Assembly: GCA_004555535.1 (NCBI GenBank)
Contig: SFHU01000041.1
Span: 1 to 22,955, forward strand
Origin: Clostridiales bacterium
GTDB taxonomy: Bacteria > Bacillota > Clostridia > Christensenellales > Aristaeellaceae
Direction of reading: 5' to 3'
DNA: 22,955 nt
Below are positions 7,601 through 13,750 of the stretch, piece by piece (position 1 is the stretch's first letter; every line of letters begins with the position of its first letter). The notes under the pieces are model-generated. The model saw only the letters and a program-made list of their open reading frames with translations. It had not been told where the DNA came from and did no database searches. A program made the translations under genes and the position numbers.

Positions 7601-10470
7601 ATGCGTCCATCGCCTTTGACTACGATGCGCGCGGGCGGGTGATCTGCGAGCGCTACTATGGCGCAGATGGGTCCGCTTCGGCGCTGCTGGGCAGCTATGG
7701 CCAGCGGACGTTTGAGTATGACGACAGGAACAACGTCATCCGGGAAACCTTCCGGGATGGCTGGGGCAACGCCGTGCGCATTCCGGACGGCTATGCCTGT
7801 GTGGAGCGCGATTTTGACGCGCAGAACCGCGTGACCGAGCTGCGCTATTTCGACGAGGCCGGCATGCTCACCGTCGCCTCGGCGGGCTACGCGGGCGTCC
7901 AATACGCTTATGACGCGGACAACCACATCGTCCTGGAGCGCTATCTGGGCGCGGACGGCGCGGCGATCCGGCTCGACTCGGGCTACGCCAGCGTGCGCTA
8001 TGCATACGACGAGCACGGCAACCAGACGCTGGTCGCGTACTACGACGATCTGGATGAGCCCTGCGTGATTCCGGACGGCTATGCGGCGATTTCAAGGACG
8101 TACGACGCGGCGGGCAACGTGACGCTGGAGAGCTACCTCGACGCGCGCCATTATCCGACGATGCTTTCCTCGGGCTTTGCCCAGATCCAGTACACGTATG
8201 ACGCCAAAAACCGCCGCACGAGCATGCGCTTCCTGGGCGCGGACGGCGAGCTGGTCAACCTGAACATGGGCTATGCCGTCATTGAGACGGTCTGGTCGGA
8301 CGACGGGCTGACCTGCTGGGAGCGGGTGTACAACCGCGTCGGCGAGGCCTGCCGCATGACGGACGGCGCCTGGATCATCCGCACGGTGAGAACCGAGGAG
8401 GGGCTGGCGACCGAGATGGCCTATCTGGACCTGGACGGCCAGCCGATGCTGGGCGCCGACGGCTTCTCCATCACGCGCTACGGCTACGACGAGCTCAGAC
8501 GGCAGACCTTTGTGGGCTACTATGACGAGACCGGCGCGCTCTGCCTGGCGGCGGGCGGCTATGCGGCCAGACAGATTGCCTATGACGCGGCGGGCAACGT
8601 CGTGCGCGAGGCCTGGCTGGGCACGGACGGGGCGCTGATGACCATCCGTGCGGGCTATGCCGCGGCGGAATACAGCTACGACCTGAACGGCAAACAGACG
8701 CAGGTGCGCTATTACGGCGAGGACGGCGCCCTTGTGATGACCGATTATGGCTATGCCGTGCTGGACAGGCAGTATGACGCACAGGGCAACCTGCTCAAGG
8801 AGGCCTATCTCGACGGGAATCTCAACCTGATCAACGGATACAATGGCTATGCCTATGTGCTCTATGAATACGACGCATACGGAAACAGAACGCGGATTTC
8901 GTTCTTCGACCATGTGCAGCAGCCGGCGCTGATTGGCGGAGGATACGCGCAGGTCGCTTTTGAATACGACGCGCGCGGCAACCTGCTCATGGAGGCGTAT
9001 TACGGCGCGGCGGGCGAGCCCGTGCTTCACCGGGGAATCTGGTCGGCGCGCTATACCTATGACGACCACGACAGGCTGACGGAGCTCTGGTATTACGGGA
9101 CGGACGGCAATCCCGCCAGGACGCAGACGGGCTATTGCGGGCAGCGCATGACCTATGACGAGTACGGCAACTGCCTATCGGTCGTCAACCTGAACGAGAA
9201 GGGCGAGCCGACGTTTGGCAATCTGCGCTTTGCGCAGATCACCTATGCCTACGACGGGCGCGACCGCGTCACGGAGATCAATTTCCTCGATTCAGACGGC
9301 GAGCTGATCGTCTCCTCCTACGGCTACGCGCGCGAGCTCTACGCCTATGACGAGCAGGGCCATGTGCTGGAGATCCGCCATCAGAACGAGAAGGGCGAGA
9401 CCTGCGACTACGCGAGCGCCTACGCGCTGCTGCAATACGCCTACGACGCGGATGGCAACTGCATCCGCACGGGCTATTACACGACGGACGGCGAATACGG
9501 CAGGGGCAGCTATGGCGAGGCCTATTCGGAGCGCACGTACAACGAAAACGGCAACCTGACGCGCGAGGCGTTCTACGGCGAGGATGGGCAGCTCTACGTC
9601 ATCAGCTACGGCTTTGCGGGCAGGACGGCGCAGTACAACGAGAACGGCGGCCTGATCGCGGAGCAGTATTTCGGCAGCGACGGACAGCCTGTCGTCTGGA
9701 AGGCAGGATATGCCAGCGCGACCTACGTCTGCGACTGGGCGGGCCGTGTGACCGAGGAGCGGTATTTTGACGCCGCGGGCAGCCCCGTGCGTCAGGCGGG
9801 CGGCTACGAGGTCAAGCGCATGGAGTATGACGCAAGCGGCAACGTCATCTGGGAGGGCTATTTCCTGGATGACGGCAGCCCGGTGGCCTGCACAGACGGC
9901 TACGAGGCCAAGGACATCGCCGTGGACAGCTCCGGACGGCCCGTTCTGGAAAAATATACCGACGCGGCCGGCAATCCGATGGCGAGCATCAACGGTAGCC
10001 TTCAGGTGCGCATGGAATACGGCGAGGACAACCTGGTCAGCGCCCGCGTCAGCCTGGATGCAGGCGGCGAGCCGATGGTCACAAACGAGGGCTATACCTG
10101 CATTGAATATGTCTACGACAGCCTCTCCCGCGTGCGCGAGGAGCACTATCTGGACGCGGAGAGGAATCCCGTCACCACGGCGGGCGGCTATCAGGTCATC
10201 CGCTACACGCGCGACCTGATGGACCGCGTGACGCAGCAGGTCTATCTGCTCGCGGACGGGGAGACGAAGGTCGACGGCGTGACGGGCTATGCCGAGGTGG
10301 CCTACGAATACGACGAGAACAGCCGCGTGACGTCGGAGACCTATTACGGCGCTGACGGCTGGGGCACCGAGAATGCGGACGGCGTCGCCCGGATCGAGCG
10401 CAGCTACGATGCGGACGGGAACGTGGTCGAGGAAAAGAGATTCAACCTCAACCGAATTCAGATTCCCTGA
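1675..10470 (+). CDS. Giant secreted protein of about 89 tandem 32-residue YD-type repeats
   Basis: This encodes 2,931 residues. ATG 1675 was chosen over an in-frame TTG at 1660 because GAGGTG (1662-1667) lies 7 bases before it. Residues 1-39 look like a signal peptide: basic MGLRDLMKSCFLRR, a hydrophobic stretch IGGLSAPVLLGIAMM, and a probable cleavage after TAAA (A39). From F62 to near the end I count 89 consecutive units, mostly exactly 32 residues. The rough pattern is an aromatic-x-D-x-x-G turn at position 1-6, a GYA element at about 14-16, and a second Y-D-x-x-G turn at 22-26. The turns recall RHS/YD repeats, but the 32-residue period and the GYA element differ from the roughly 20-residue RHS unit. 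There is no RHS core, toxin domain, LPXTG motif, membrane anchor or wall-binding module; the chain ends NLNRIQIP after a broken unit. About 50 cysteines are present. Secreted beta-rich fibre or adhesin is my inference; function is unknown. Confidence 0.9.
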   Translation: MGLRDLMKSCFLRRIGGLSAPVLLGIAMMQTGLPTTAAAETSTNLSVEQKKNPHGEVIRETFVDEEGNPVMADDTAYCYAEHRYNSFPCRVETTFHDLEGNHVNTAQGYATIKYKWSGVGLYLEKSYYDLDGNLVLCEDGYATEKYEYQGIRLKKIGYYDTEGNPVCKKGSWASMVNTIDTEKGYVIKVEYFDENGEYMLCEDGYAYVEREYNKNQKLKEGFYDTQGHLVYLSKAGYALYKVETDSRGRITEIAYYDEEGGRLNTSNGYARIVRTYTEESGSKPATETYYDANENMVNCKKGYARIEYEYDKGKREIGQRFYDADGEPVLSTDGYWRFEQKYTMFEKVGYKCYYDTEDNPVIVPSLGYASVQYTYEKSGKYKTREVYYDEAGEEVIAKDGYSRIDYTNTLFKKLNKSLCTLKEFKDPEGNPAYSLELGCAAIRYEYDDHENVTKETYLDENGEEMTALKGYTYKEMTYSAEGNVLTERYYDAGEEGVESTDGYQEKRIRYDEDGNAAEELYYDAQGEATANAGGTARALKIYSDAGNVVSEINYDLSGNMIVTADGYAYTEKEYDNQNNLICEWFCNVDGERITLSSGYACIRYEYGRGIMDSTVTQIYCDMDGNNVMTGLGYARKVSRNNLLGSPLEVTFYDLDGNAVMCEEGYARATYSYNQWNLCVRTDYFDVEGNQVEIDRGMAATLNTYDAFGNLISTTSLDVSGEAALNSDGYASVSYEYDSRRRVSRKWFLGLDGQPATVAAGYCGEQYTYNDKNSMTQTEYLDADGSVTQNLQGIAAIENTYDQKNRLIKTAYLDASGRPVTGEGGYAAVEYALDVNGRRLSQTFLNAQGEPAATKDGYATVAYEYDRYAHVSKLTYLDAQGNYAACMDGYAVVVRENDPAGRVLSEIYLNESGEQILLEGGYAQVRHEYDAMGNLSGEVYYDLAGERVMTAEGYCERRMTYDAQSRLIGESYYDLSGAPVRSAQGYASRSLTYDAKGNVLEEHYADESGQTAFSADGYCGIRYTYSDVNLKETETYLDTQGNPTAGAQGYAQARYLYDALGRVAASYWFDADGQPTVSEDGCEGIGYVYGSQGDVIEERCLDAQGNLILGAQGYAIRCFTYDGNGNVTGMAYLDENGQSVRTAQGYAQVQTQYNVFGQPERMVYLDETGAPTLTPDGIGGVTMRYDERHRLVETAYDDGQGNAVRGGDGYARVTLAYDAQGLLLRESYFGADGQPCESSKGYASAEYAYDAAGNCVSEQYTGADGMPVSVSGGYACVRYTYDARRRRTGERYYDAFGNPVLGELGAAGIETTYDAQGNVAGVTYLGLDGLPALNAQGYATEQRTYDALGNCVLTVYGDVKGQPVSAADGYAQIACEFDSLGRCTKTQYLDEAGAPVDSADGYAVLEQTYNAFGSVLSERYLDASGMPVYTDAGYAAANYTYDDRQNCIRVDFLDENGQIALCADGYASITYTYDALKRPVTLRYLDESGEPCIAQGGYAGMNLVYDRLGRVAQRSYVDADGQAVTLADGYAAVAYAYDRLGRPVLEQYMDSWGGFVTTAGGYSQMQLTYDAAGNVTSRSYLDASGQSVQTIDGYASIQMEYDAKGRLTRETYLNADGSLCVTSSGYAMAAYTYNEAGSLTAASFYGADGQPCLASGSYASVSYFYDARERKTGERYYGADGALTLNQSAVAGVDIAYDADGNVESNTFIGTDGNPIMSAQGYARVRYAYENGRVVREMYLDTTDQLVTVSTLGYACLERSYDEAGNCTKVLLLNAAGVPCIGADGYAAVQYSYDSRGSLLSGTYLNTEGQPVLVNGYATVRYSYDQRRRLTGEAYYDADGNSAVCSDGYASVSFAYDARGRAVSLRYHDGTGALTTCLSGYAGIDRAYDAQSRITRETFVGTDGAAYVCPSGYASMEYIYDLRGNVIRQRYLGADGEVTMTALGYAQLEMQYDAYGRVTLRAYQDTIGQGVMTSEGYASIAFDYDARGRVICERYYGADGSASALLGSYGQRTFEYDDRNNVIRETFRDGWGNAVRIPDGYACVERDFDAQNRVTELRYFDEAGMLTVASAGYAGVQYAYDADNHIVLERYLGADGAAIRLDSGYASVRYAYDEHGNQTLVAYYDDLDEPCVIPDGYAAISRTYDAAGNVTLESYLDARHYPTMLSSGFAQIQYTYDAKNRRTSMRFLGADGELVNLNMGYAVIETVWSDDGLTCWERVYNRVGEACRMTDGAWIIRTVRTEEGLATEMAYLDLDGQPMLGADGFSITRYGYDELRRQTFVGYYDETGALCLAAGGYAARQIAYDAAGNVVREAWLGTDGALMTIRAGYAAAEYSYDLNGKQTQVRYYGEDGALVMTDYGYAVLDRQYDAQGNLLKEAYLDGNLNLINGYNGYAYVLYEYDAYGNRTRISFFDHVQQPALIGGGYAQVAFEYDARGNLLMEAYYGAAGEPVLHRGIWSARYTYDDHDRLTELWYYGTDGNPARTQTGYCGQRMTYDEYGNCLSVVNLNEKGEPTFGNLRFAQITYAYDGRDRVTEINFLDSDGELIVSSYGYARELYAYDEQGHVLEIRHQNEKGETCDYASAYALLQYAYDADGNCIRTGYYTTDGEYGRGSYGEAYSERTYNENGNLTREAFYGEDGQLYVISYGFAGRTAQYNENGGLIAEQYFGSDGQPVVWKAGYASATYVCDWAGRVTEERYFDAAGSPVRQAGGYEVKRMEYDASGNVIWEGYFLDDGSPVACTDGYEAKDIAVDSSGRPVLEKYTDAAGNPMASINGSLQVRMEYGEDNLVSARVSLDAGGEPMVTNEGYTCIEYVYDSLSRVREEHYLDAERNPVTTAGGYQVIRYTRDLMDRVTQQVYLLADGETKVDGVTGYAEVAYEYDENSRVTSETYYGADGWGTENADGVARIERSYDADGNVVEEKRFNLNRIQIP
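1858..10437 (+). repeat. Array of about 89 in-frame 96-base coding repeats
   Basis: Manual division of the translation gives 89 units, 2,860 residues in total. Units 1-12 vary from 31 to 37 residues and are lysine/glutamate-rich. From unit 13 on, nearly all are exactly 32 residues (96 bases), with exceptions of 31, 33 or 34 residues at about units 17, 52, 53, 55, 75 and 88. The most constant DNA word is GGCTATGC, encoding the GYA element. Neighbouring units share only the pattern and not long identical DNA, so this looks like an old, selected expansion and not recent slippage. Confidence 0.9.
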
Positions 10471-10489
10471 CTCCGGGAAGAGCCCGGGG
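10471..10489 (+). other. Hairpin between giant gene and kinase gene
   Basis: Starting on the base after the stop codon, CTCCGGG (10471-10477) pairs with CCCGGGG (10483-10489), one pair being a G-T wobble, around an AAGAG loop. No T-run follows, so it is not a typical terminator. It may protect or process the mRNA, or partly attenuate read-through into the kinase gene. Confidence 0.5.
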
Positions 10490-10524
10490 CATGACGATAC
10501 ACACAGAGAATAGGAGTGAAAACC

Positions 10525-11973
10525 GTGCAAGAAGAACTGGGGCTGTCCATCAGCGATATTCTCAAGGCACTCAAGCGCAGGCTGGTCTTCATCATCGTGA
10601 TTCCGATCCTCGTGGCGTTTCTCGCCAACTGGTATGTGGCGAACTTCACGATCGATGTCTACACGGCGCAGGTCAAGCTGTACACGCTGTTTGACTATGT
10701 CGATTCGACGGGCACGACCCGCTATGACCTCTCCTCGAGCGCCTACTTTGTCAGCGACTACAAGGAGCTGATTCAGACGCAGGATGTTCTGAACGAGACC
10801 TGCAGCCGGCTGGGCTGGCCCTATTGGCCGGGCGGCGCGTCGATCTCCGTCAGCGCCGTGCAGGATACCCGAATCATCAACATCGGCGTCACGAGCTGGG
10901 ATCCGCAGATGAGCATGGTGGCGGCCAACACGCTTGCGCAGGTGTTCACGGAGTACATCCGCAACCTGCTGCAGTCGGACTCCGTGAGCATCGCCTCGGA
11001 GGCGACGCTGCCGACCTATCCCTCCAACGGCGGCCGTGAGCGGCTCGTCTTCCTCGCGTTCTTTGGCGCGATGGCGCTGGTGATCGCGGCGATCGTCGCG
11101 CTGGAGGTGCTCAACACCAAGGTGCGCGCCGACAGCAACGCGGAGGTCAAGTTCCAGGTCAACGTGCTCTCCAGCATCTCGGGCTACAAGAAGGAGATGG
11201 AAGCCTTCCTCAAGAAGCACAAGTCGAGGGAGAGCAACCTGCTCCAGTGCGTCTCGGAGCACACGCAGGAGAGCATACGGAAGCTCGCGCTGAACATCGA
11301 GTTTGCCGCGATGGGCCGGGAGCTGCGCACGCTGACGGTCACCTCGACCACGCCCAAGGAGGGCAAGAGCTCCGTCTCCCTGATGCTGGCCTGCGAATGG
11401 GCGGCGCAGGGCAAGCGCGTGCTGCTCGTGGACATGGACTACCGCTCCCCGATGCTGGGCCGCTACCTCGGCCGGCGCAACAAGAAGGACATCATGGACT
11501 ACCTCAACGGCGGCGCGACGCTGCAGGAGGTCGTCTCCAAGACCGGAACCCGCAACCTCTACTTCATGGACAGCTGCCACCGCATCGGCGTCAACGCGAG
11601 CCTCGCGCCGTTTGACCGCTTCCTGGAGGAGACGCGCCAGTACTTTGATCTCGTGGTCTTTGACACCAGCCCGCTGGGCATGTTCATCGACGCGGCGTCG
11701 CTGGCGGCGAAGACGGACGGAACGGTCGTCATCGTCGCGGACGGCCGTGTGGACCGCAAGGAGCTGCAGAAGGTGCTCGATCAGCTGCACCAGGTCAAGG
11801 CGCAGCTGCTGGGCATCGCCTTCAACTTTGTCCAGCACCGCCAGAAGAGCTACTACTACAACAAGTATTACCGCTATGGCAGCCAGCACAAGGAGGAGCG
11901 CCGCTCGACCCGCGAGCTGAAGAGCCGGGCCATTGAGGACGAGGATGACGAATACCGGGAGGACGGAAACTGA
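10525..11973 (+). CDS. Polysaccharide co-polymerase/tyrosine autokinase fusion (Wzz + BY-kinase)
   Basis: The protein has 482 residues. The N-terminal Wzz-like part has membrane segments at about residues 20-36 and 174-195 flanking an external domain. The cytoplasmic C-terminal part is a bacterial tyrosine kinase: Walker A STTPKEGKSS (about 274-283), Walker A' VLLVDMDYRSP (299-309) and Walker B VVFDTSP (377-383). A C-terminal tyrosine cluster SYYYNKYYRYG (442-452) plus a last Tyr near 477 is the usual autophosphorylation region. Such proteins (Wzc; CapA+CapB; YwqC+YwqD) control chain length and export of capsule or exopolysaccharide by cycles of phosphorylation. Here the modulator and kinase are one chain, as in proteobacterial Wzc, whereas many Firmicutes split them. 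GTG 10525 is preferred to GTG 10516 because GGAG (10513-10516) is 8 bases from the former and overlaps the latter. It follows the giant gene by 54 bases and precedes its probable phosphatase by 55 bases. Confidence 0.93.
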   Translation: MQEELGLSISDILKALKRRLVFIIVIPILVAFLANWYVANFTIDVYTAQVKLYTLFDYVDSTGTTRYDLSSSAYFVSDYKELIQTQDVLNETCSRLGWPYWPGGASISVSAVQDTRIINIGVTSWDPQMSMVAANTLAQVFTEYIRNLLQSDSVSIASEATLPTYPSNGGRERLVFLAFFGAMALVIAAIVALEVLNTKVRADSNAEVKFQVNVLSSISGYKKEMEAFLKKHKSRESNLLQCVSEHTQESIRKLALNIEFAAMGRELRTLTVTSTTPKEGKSSVSLMLACEWAAQGKRVLLVDMDYRSPMLGRYLGRRNKKDIMDYLNGGATLQEVVSKTGTRNLYFMDSCHRIGVNASLAPFDRFLEETRQYFDLVVFDTSPLGMFIDAASLAAKTDGTVVIVADGRVDRKELQKVLDQLHQVKAQLLGIAFNFVQHRQKSYYYNKYYRYGSQHKEERRSTRELKSRAIEDEDDEYREDGN

Positions 11974-12028
11974 GCGGAAAGGCCGCCTGTTTGCCGGGCG
12001 CAATCCGGAGAACGGGAAGGTTTAGACG

Positions 12029-12718
12029 ATGATTGACATGCATGTGCACATTCTCCCCGGCGTGGACGACGGGTCTGTCAGCGACGTGATGACCCAGGAT
12101 ATGCTGCGCCGCGCCAGGGAGGCCGGCGTGACCTCGATCATCTGCACGCCCCACGTGTACGCCCCTCAGGATCAGGATTTCAACCGGAAGCCGTTCCTGC
12201 GCACCAGGGAGCTCGCACATCGCTGCGGTCTTCCACTGAACATGGGCTGCGAATTCAATTACCGCGCCATCCTCAAGGCGGGCACGGCGCAGCTTACAAA
12301 TTTTTGCCTGGGCTCCACCCGCTGCCTGCTGCTGGAATTCGGCAACGAATCCCTGATCCCCGGCTGGGAGGGTATGGTCAGTGAGCTCATGGACAACGGC
12401 TACCTGCCCATCATCGCGCATCCGGAGCGATACCTCTACATTCAGCGGGATTTCGGCATCGCGCAGGCGATGAGCGACCTGGGCTGCGAGCTGCAGGTGG
12501 ACGCGGGCGGGCTGCTGGCCAGGCCGCTGAGCGCGGAGCGGAAGACGGCGCGCCGCCTGCTGCGCGAGGGTATGGTCTCCTATGTGGCCTCGGATGCGCA
12601 CAGGCCTGAGCATTATGACACCTTTGAGCGCGCATACCGAACCTTCCGCGGCGAATGGCCGCAGGAGAGCCGGCTCTCTGCGGCGCTCAGGGCCCTTCGG
12701 GAGGAAAGAAAGGCATGA
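12029..12718 (+). CDS. PHP-type protein tyrosine phosphatase, CpsB/CapC/YwqE family
   Basis: The protein has 229 residues. Metal-binding motifs of the family are all visible: DMHVHILPGVDDG at residues 3-15, TPH at 40-42, GCEF at 73-76, HPERY at 131-135 and SDAH at 188-191. These manganese-dependent phosphatases remove phosphate from the C-terminal tyrosine cluster of the cognate BY-kinase and so regulate polysaccharide synthesis. AAGG at 12017-12020 lies 8 bases before ATG. Its stop overlaps the start of the LCP gene (ATGA at 12715-12718), implying translational coupling. Location directly after the kinase supports that this pair works together. Assignment is secure; the exact polymer is not known. 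Confidence 0.93.
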   Translation: MIDMHVHILPGVDDGSVSDVMTQDMLRRAREAGVTSIICTPHVYAPQDQDFNRKPFLRTRELAHRCGLPLNMGCEFNYRAILKAGTAQLTNFCLGSTRCLLLEFGNESLIPGWEGMVSELMDNGYLPIIAHPERYLYIQRDFGIAQAMSDLGCELQVDAGGLLARPLSAERKTARRLLREGMVSYVASDAHRPEHYDTFERAYRTFRGEWPQESRLSAALRALREERKA

Positions 12719-13629
12719 AAGCACGTTTTTTGAGGGCGGTCGCCCTGCTGACGGCCCTGCTGCTGGCGGCGCTGCTGCCCGCCGCCACATCGGCGCAATA
12801 CAGCATGCCCGTCGCGGACGGCGATCTGAGCGTGACGCAGGGGCTTGACGAGCGCTACACCAACATCCTGCTCATCGGCACGGATACGCGCAGCGACGAC
12901 CTTGCCTCCGGCCGGTCGGACACGATGATGATCTGCTCGATCGATCAGCAGAGCGGGGAGATCAAGCTGACCTCCCTGGCGCGCGACCTCTGGGTGGAGA
13001 TGGGCGACAACGGCCACATGAACAAGCTCAACGCTGCGCACACCTTCGGCGGGCCGAACCTGGTGATGCAGACGATCAACCGCCGGTTTGACATGAACAT
13101 CAGCCAGTACATTTCGATCAATTTCTACGGCGTGGCGGACATCGTCGACGCGCTGGGCGGCGTGACGATCGCGCTGGAAAAGGGCGAGGCCAGCACCATC
13201 AACAACACGACCGAGCCCGGCTATGGCACGGCGGAGATCAAGAAGATCCCAAGCGGCGCGACCTCCGCGACGCTCTGCGGCGCGCAGGCGCTGGCCTATG
13301 CCCGCATCCGCAAGCTCGATAACGACTTCGGGCGCACGAGCCGCCAGAGAAAGCTGCTCACGGCGATGTTCAAGAAGATCAGGAGCTGCTCGATGGAGGA
13401 GATGCTCGCCTTCATGACGACGGCCCTTGGCTATGTCGAAACCAACATCGAGCTGCTGGACATGATGAACCTGGCGATGGCGATCCTCCAGAACGGCGTG
13501 GATGACATCAGCACGCTCTCGATCCCCTCCGAGGGGCATTATCGCTACGAGAGCGGGGACGGCACCTCGAAGGTGATCGCCGATCTCGAGCAGTGCACGC
13601 AGGAGCTGCACGAATTCATCTATAATTAA
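12715..13629 (+). CDS. LytR-CpsA-Psr (LCP) family glycopolymer transferase
   Basis: The protein has 304 residues. The N-terminus MKARFLRAVALLTALLLAALL is a signal/anchor segment, with a possible cleavage after TSA (residue 27). The LCP domain follows: TNILLIGTDTRSDD (49-62) carries the conserved Asp/Arg, SLARDLWV (87-94) is the family arginine motif, KLNAAHTFGG spans 104-113, and YARIRKLDNDFGRTSRQRK (195-213) is the conserved basic stretch that contacts polyprenyl pyrophosphate. LCP enzymes act outside the membrane and move glycopolymers from an undecaprenyl carrier to peptidoglycan; in Actinomyces a relative attaches glycan to a protein. ATG 12715 overlaps the phosphatase stop and has GGAGG at 12700-12704; an earlier in-frame ATG at 12655 would hide the signal sequence. 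It is the last gene of the block, followed by a 14-bp hairpin. Confidence 0.94.
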   Translation: MKARFLRAVALLTALLLAALLPAATSAQYSMPVADGDLSVTQGLDERYTNILLIGTDTRSDDLASGRSDTMMICSIDQQSGEIKLTSLARDLWVEMGDNGHMNKLNAAHTFGGPNLVMQTINRRFDMNISQYISINFYGVADIVDALGGVTIALEKGEASTINNTTEPGYGTAEIKKIPSGATSATLCGAQALAYARIRKLDNDFGRTSRQRKLLTAMFKKIRSCSMEEMLAFMTTALGYVETNIELLDMMNLAMAILQNGVDDISTLSIPSEGHYRYESGDGTSKVIADLEQCTQELHEFIYN

Positions 13630-13633
13630 AGCA

Positions 13634-13676
13634 GCCCCCATACGGCGGATGAACGCGTCATGCGCCGTATGGGGGC
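13634..13676. terminator. Long hairpin between convergent genes, probable bidirectional terminator
   Basis: A perfect 14-bp stem pairs 13634-13647 (GCCCCCATACGGCG) with 13663-13676. A further 4-bp helix (ATGA 13649-13652 with TCAT 13658-13661) lies in the loop. It starts 4 bases after the LCP stop. T-runs are short on both sides (AATTTGT on +, CTGCTTTAATT on -), so termination may be weaker than at the other sites. Confidence 0.75.
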
Positions 13677-13701
13677 AATTTGTATAGGGACGATTCCTTC
13701 G

Positions 13702-13730
13702 TTGACAAGCCCCGCTTTCCTCCCTATAAT
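13702..13730 (+). promoter_or_regulatory. Perfect-consensus sigma-A promoter pointing antisense to the minus-strand gene
   Basis: TTGACA (13702-13707) and TATAAT (13725-13730) are separated by 17 bases, a full match to the sigma-A consensus. Transcription would start near 13737 and enter the 3' end of the minus-strand gene on the opposite strand. The next sense gene is rmuC at 14471, which has no better promoter nearer to it. Confidence 0.8.
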
Positions 13731-13750
13731 AAACAGAGGAAGGCGTATCC

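Noticed and set aside
4867..8016. Minus-strand open frame of 1,049 codons inside the giant gene, with others at 3463-4680 and 8092-9069
   Set aside because: The + strand gene has a promoter, ribosome binding site, signal peptide and perfect periodic repeats. The opposite frame merely mirrors the repeats and GC-rich codon use, giving Ala/Val/Ile/Arg-rich nonsense without a start signal.
1858..10437. CRISPR array or recent tandem duplication
   Set aside because: The 96-base period is coding and in frame, the units differ at most bases, and there are no identical repeats with unique spacers.
1675..10470. RHS polymorphic toxin
   Set aside because: The repeats recall YD repeats, but there is no RHS core sequence, no variable C-terminal toxin and no immunity gene; the next gene is a kinase.
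9292..12003. Minus-strand open frame of 903 codons across the end of the giant gene and the kinase gene
   Set aside because: It crosses two clear + strand genes, has low-complexity content, and is explained by lack of stop codons in GC-rich DNA. The same applies to 20314-22344 opposite ftsH and 14405-15808 opposite rmuC.
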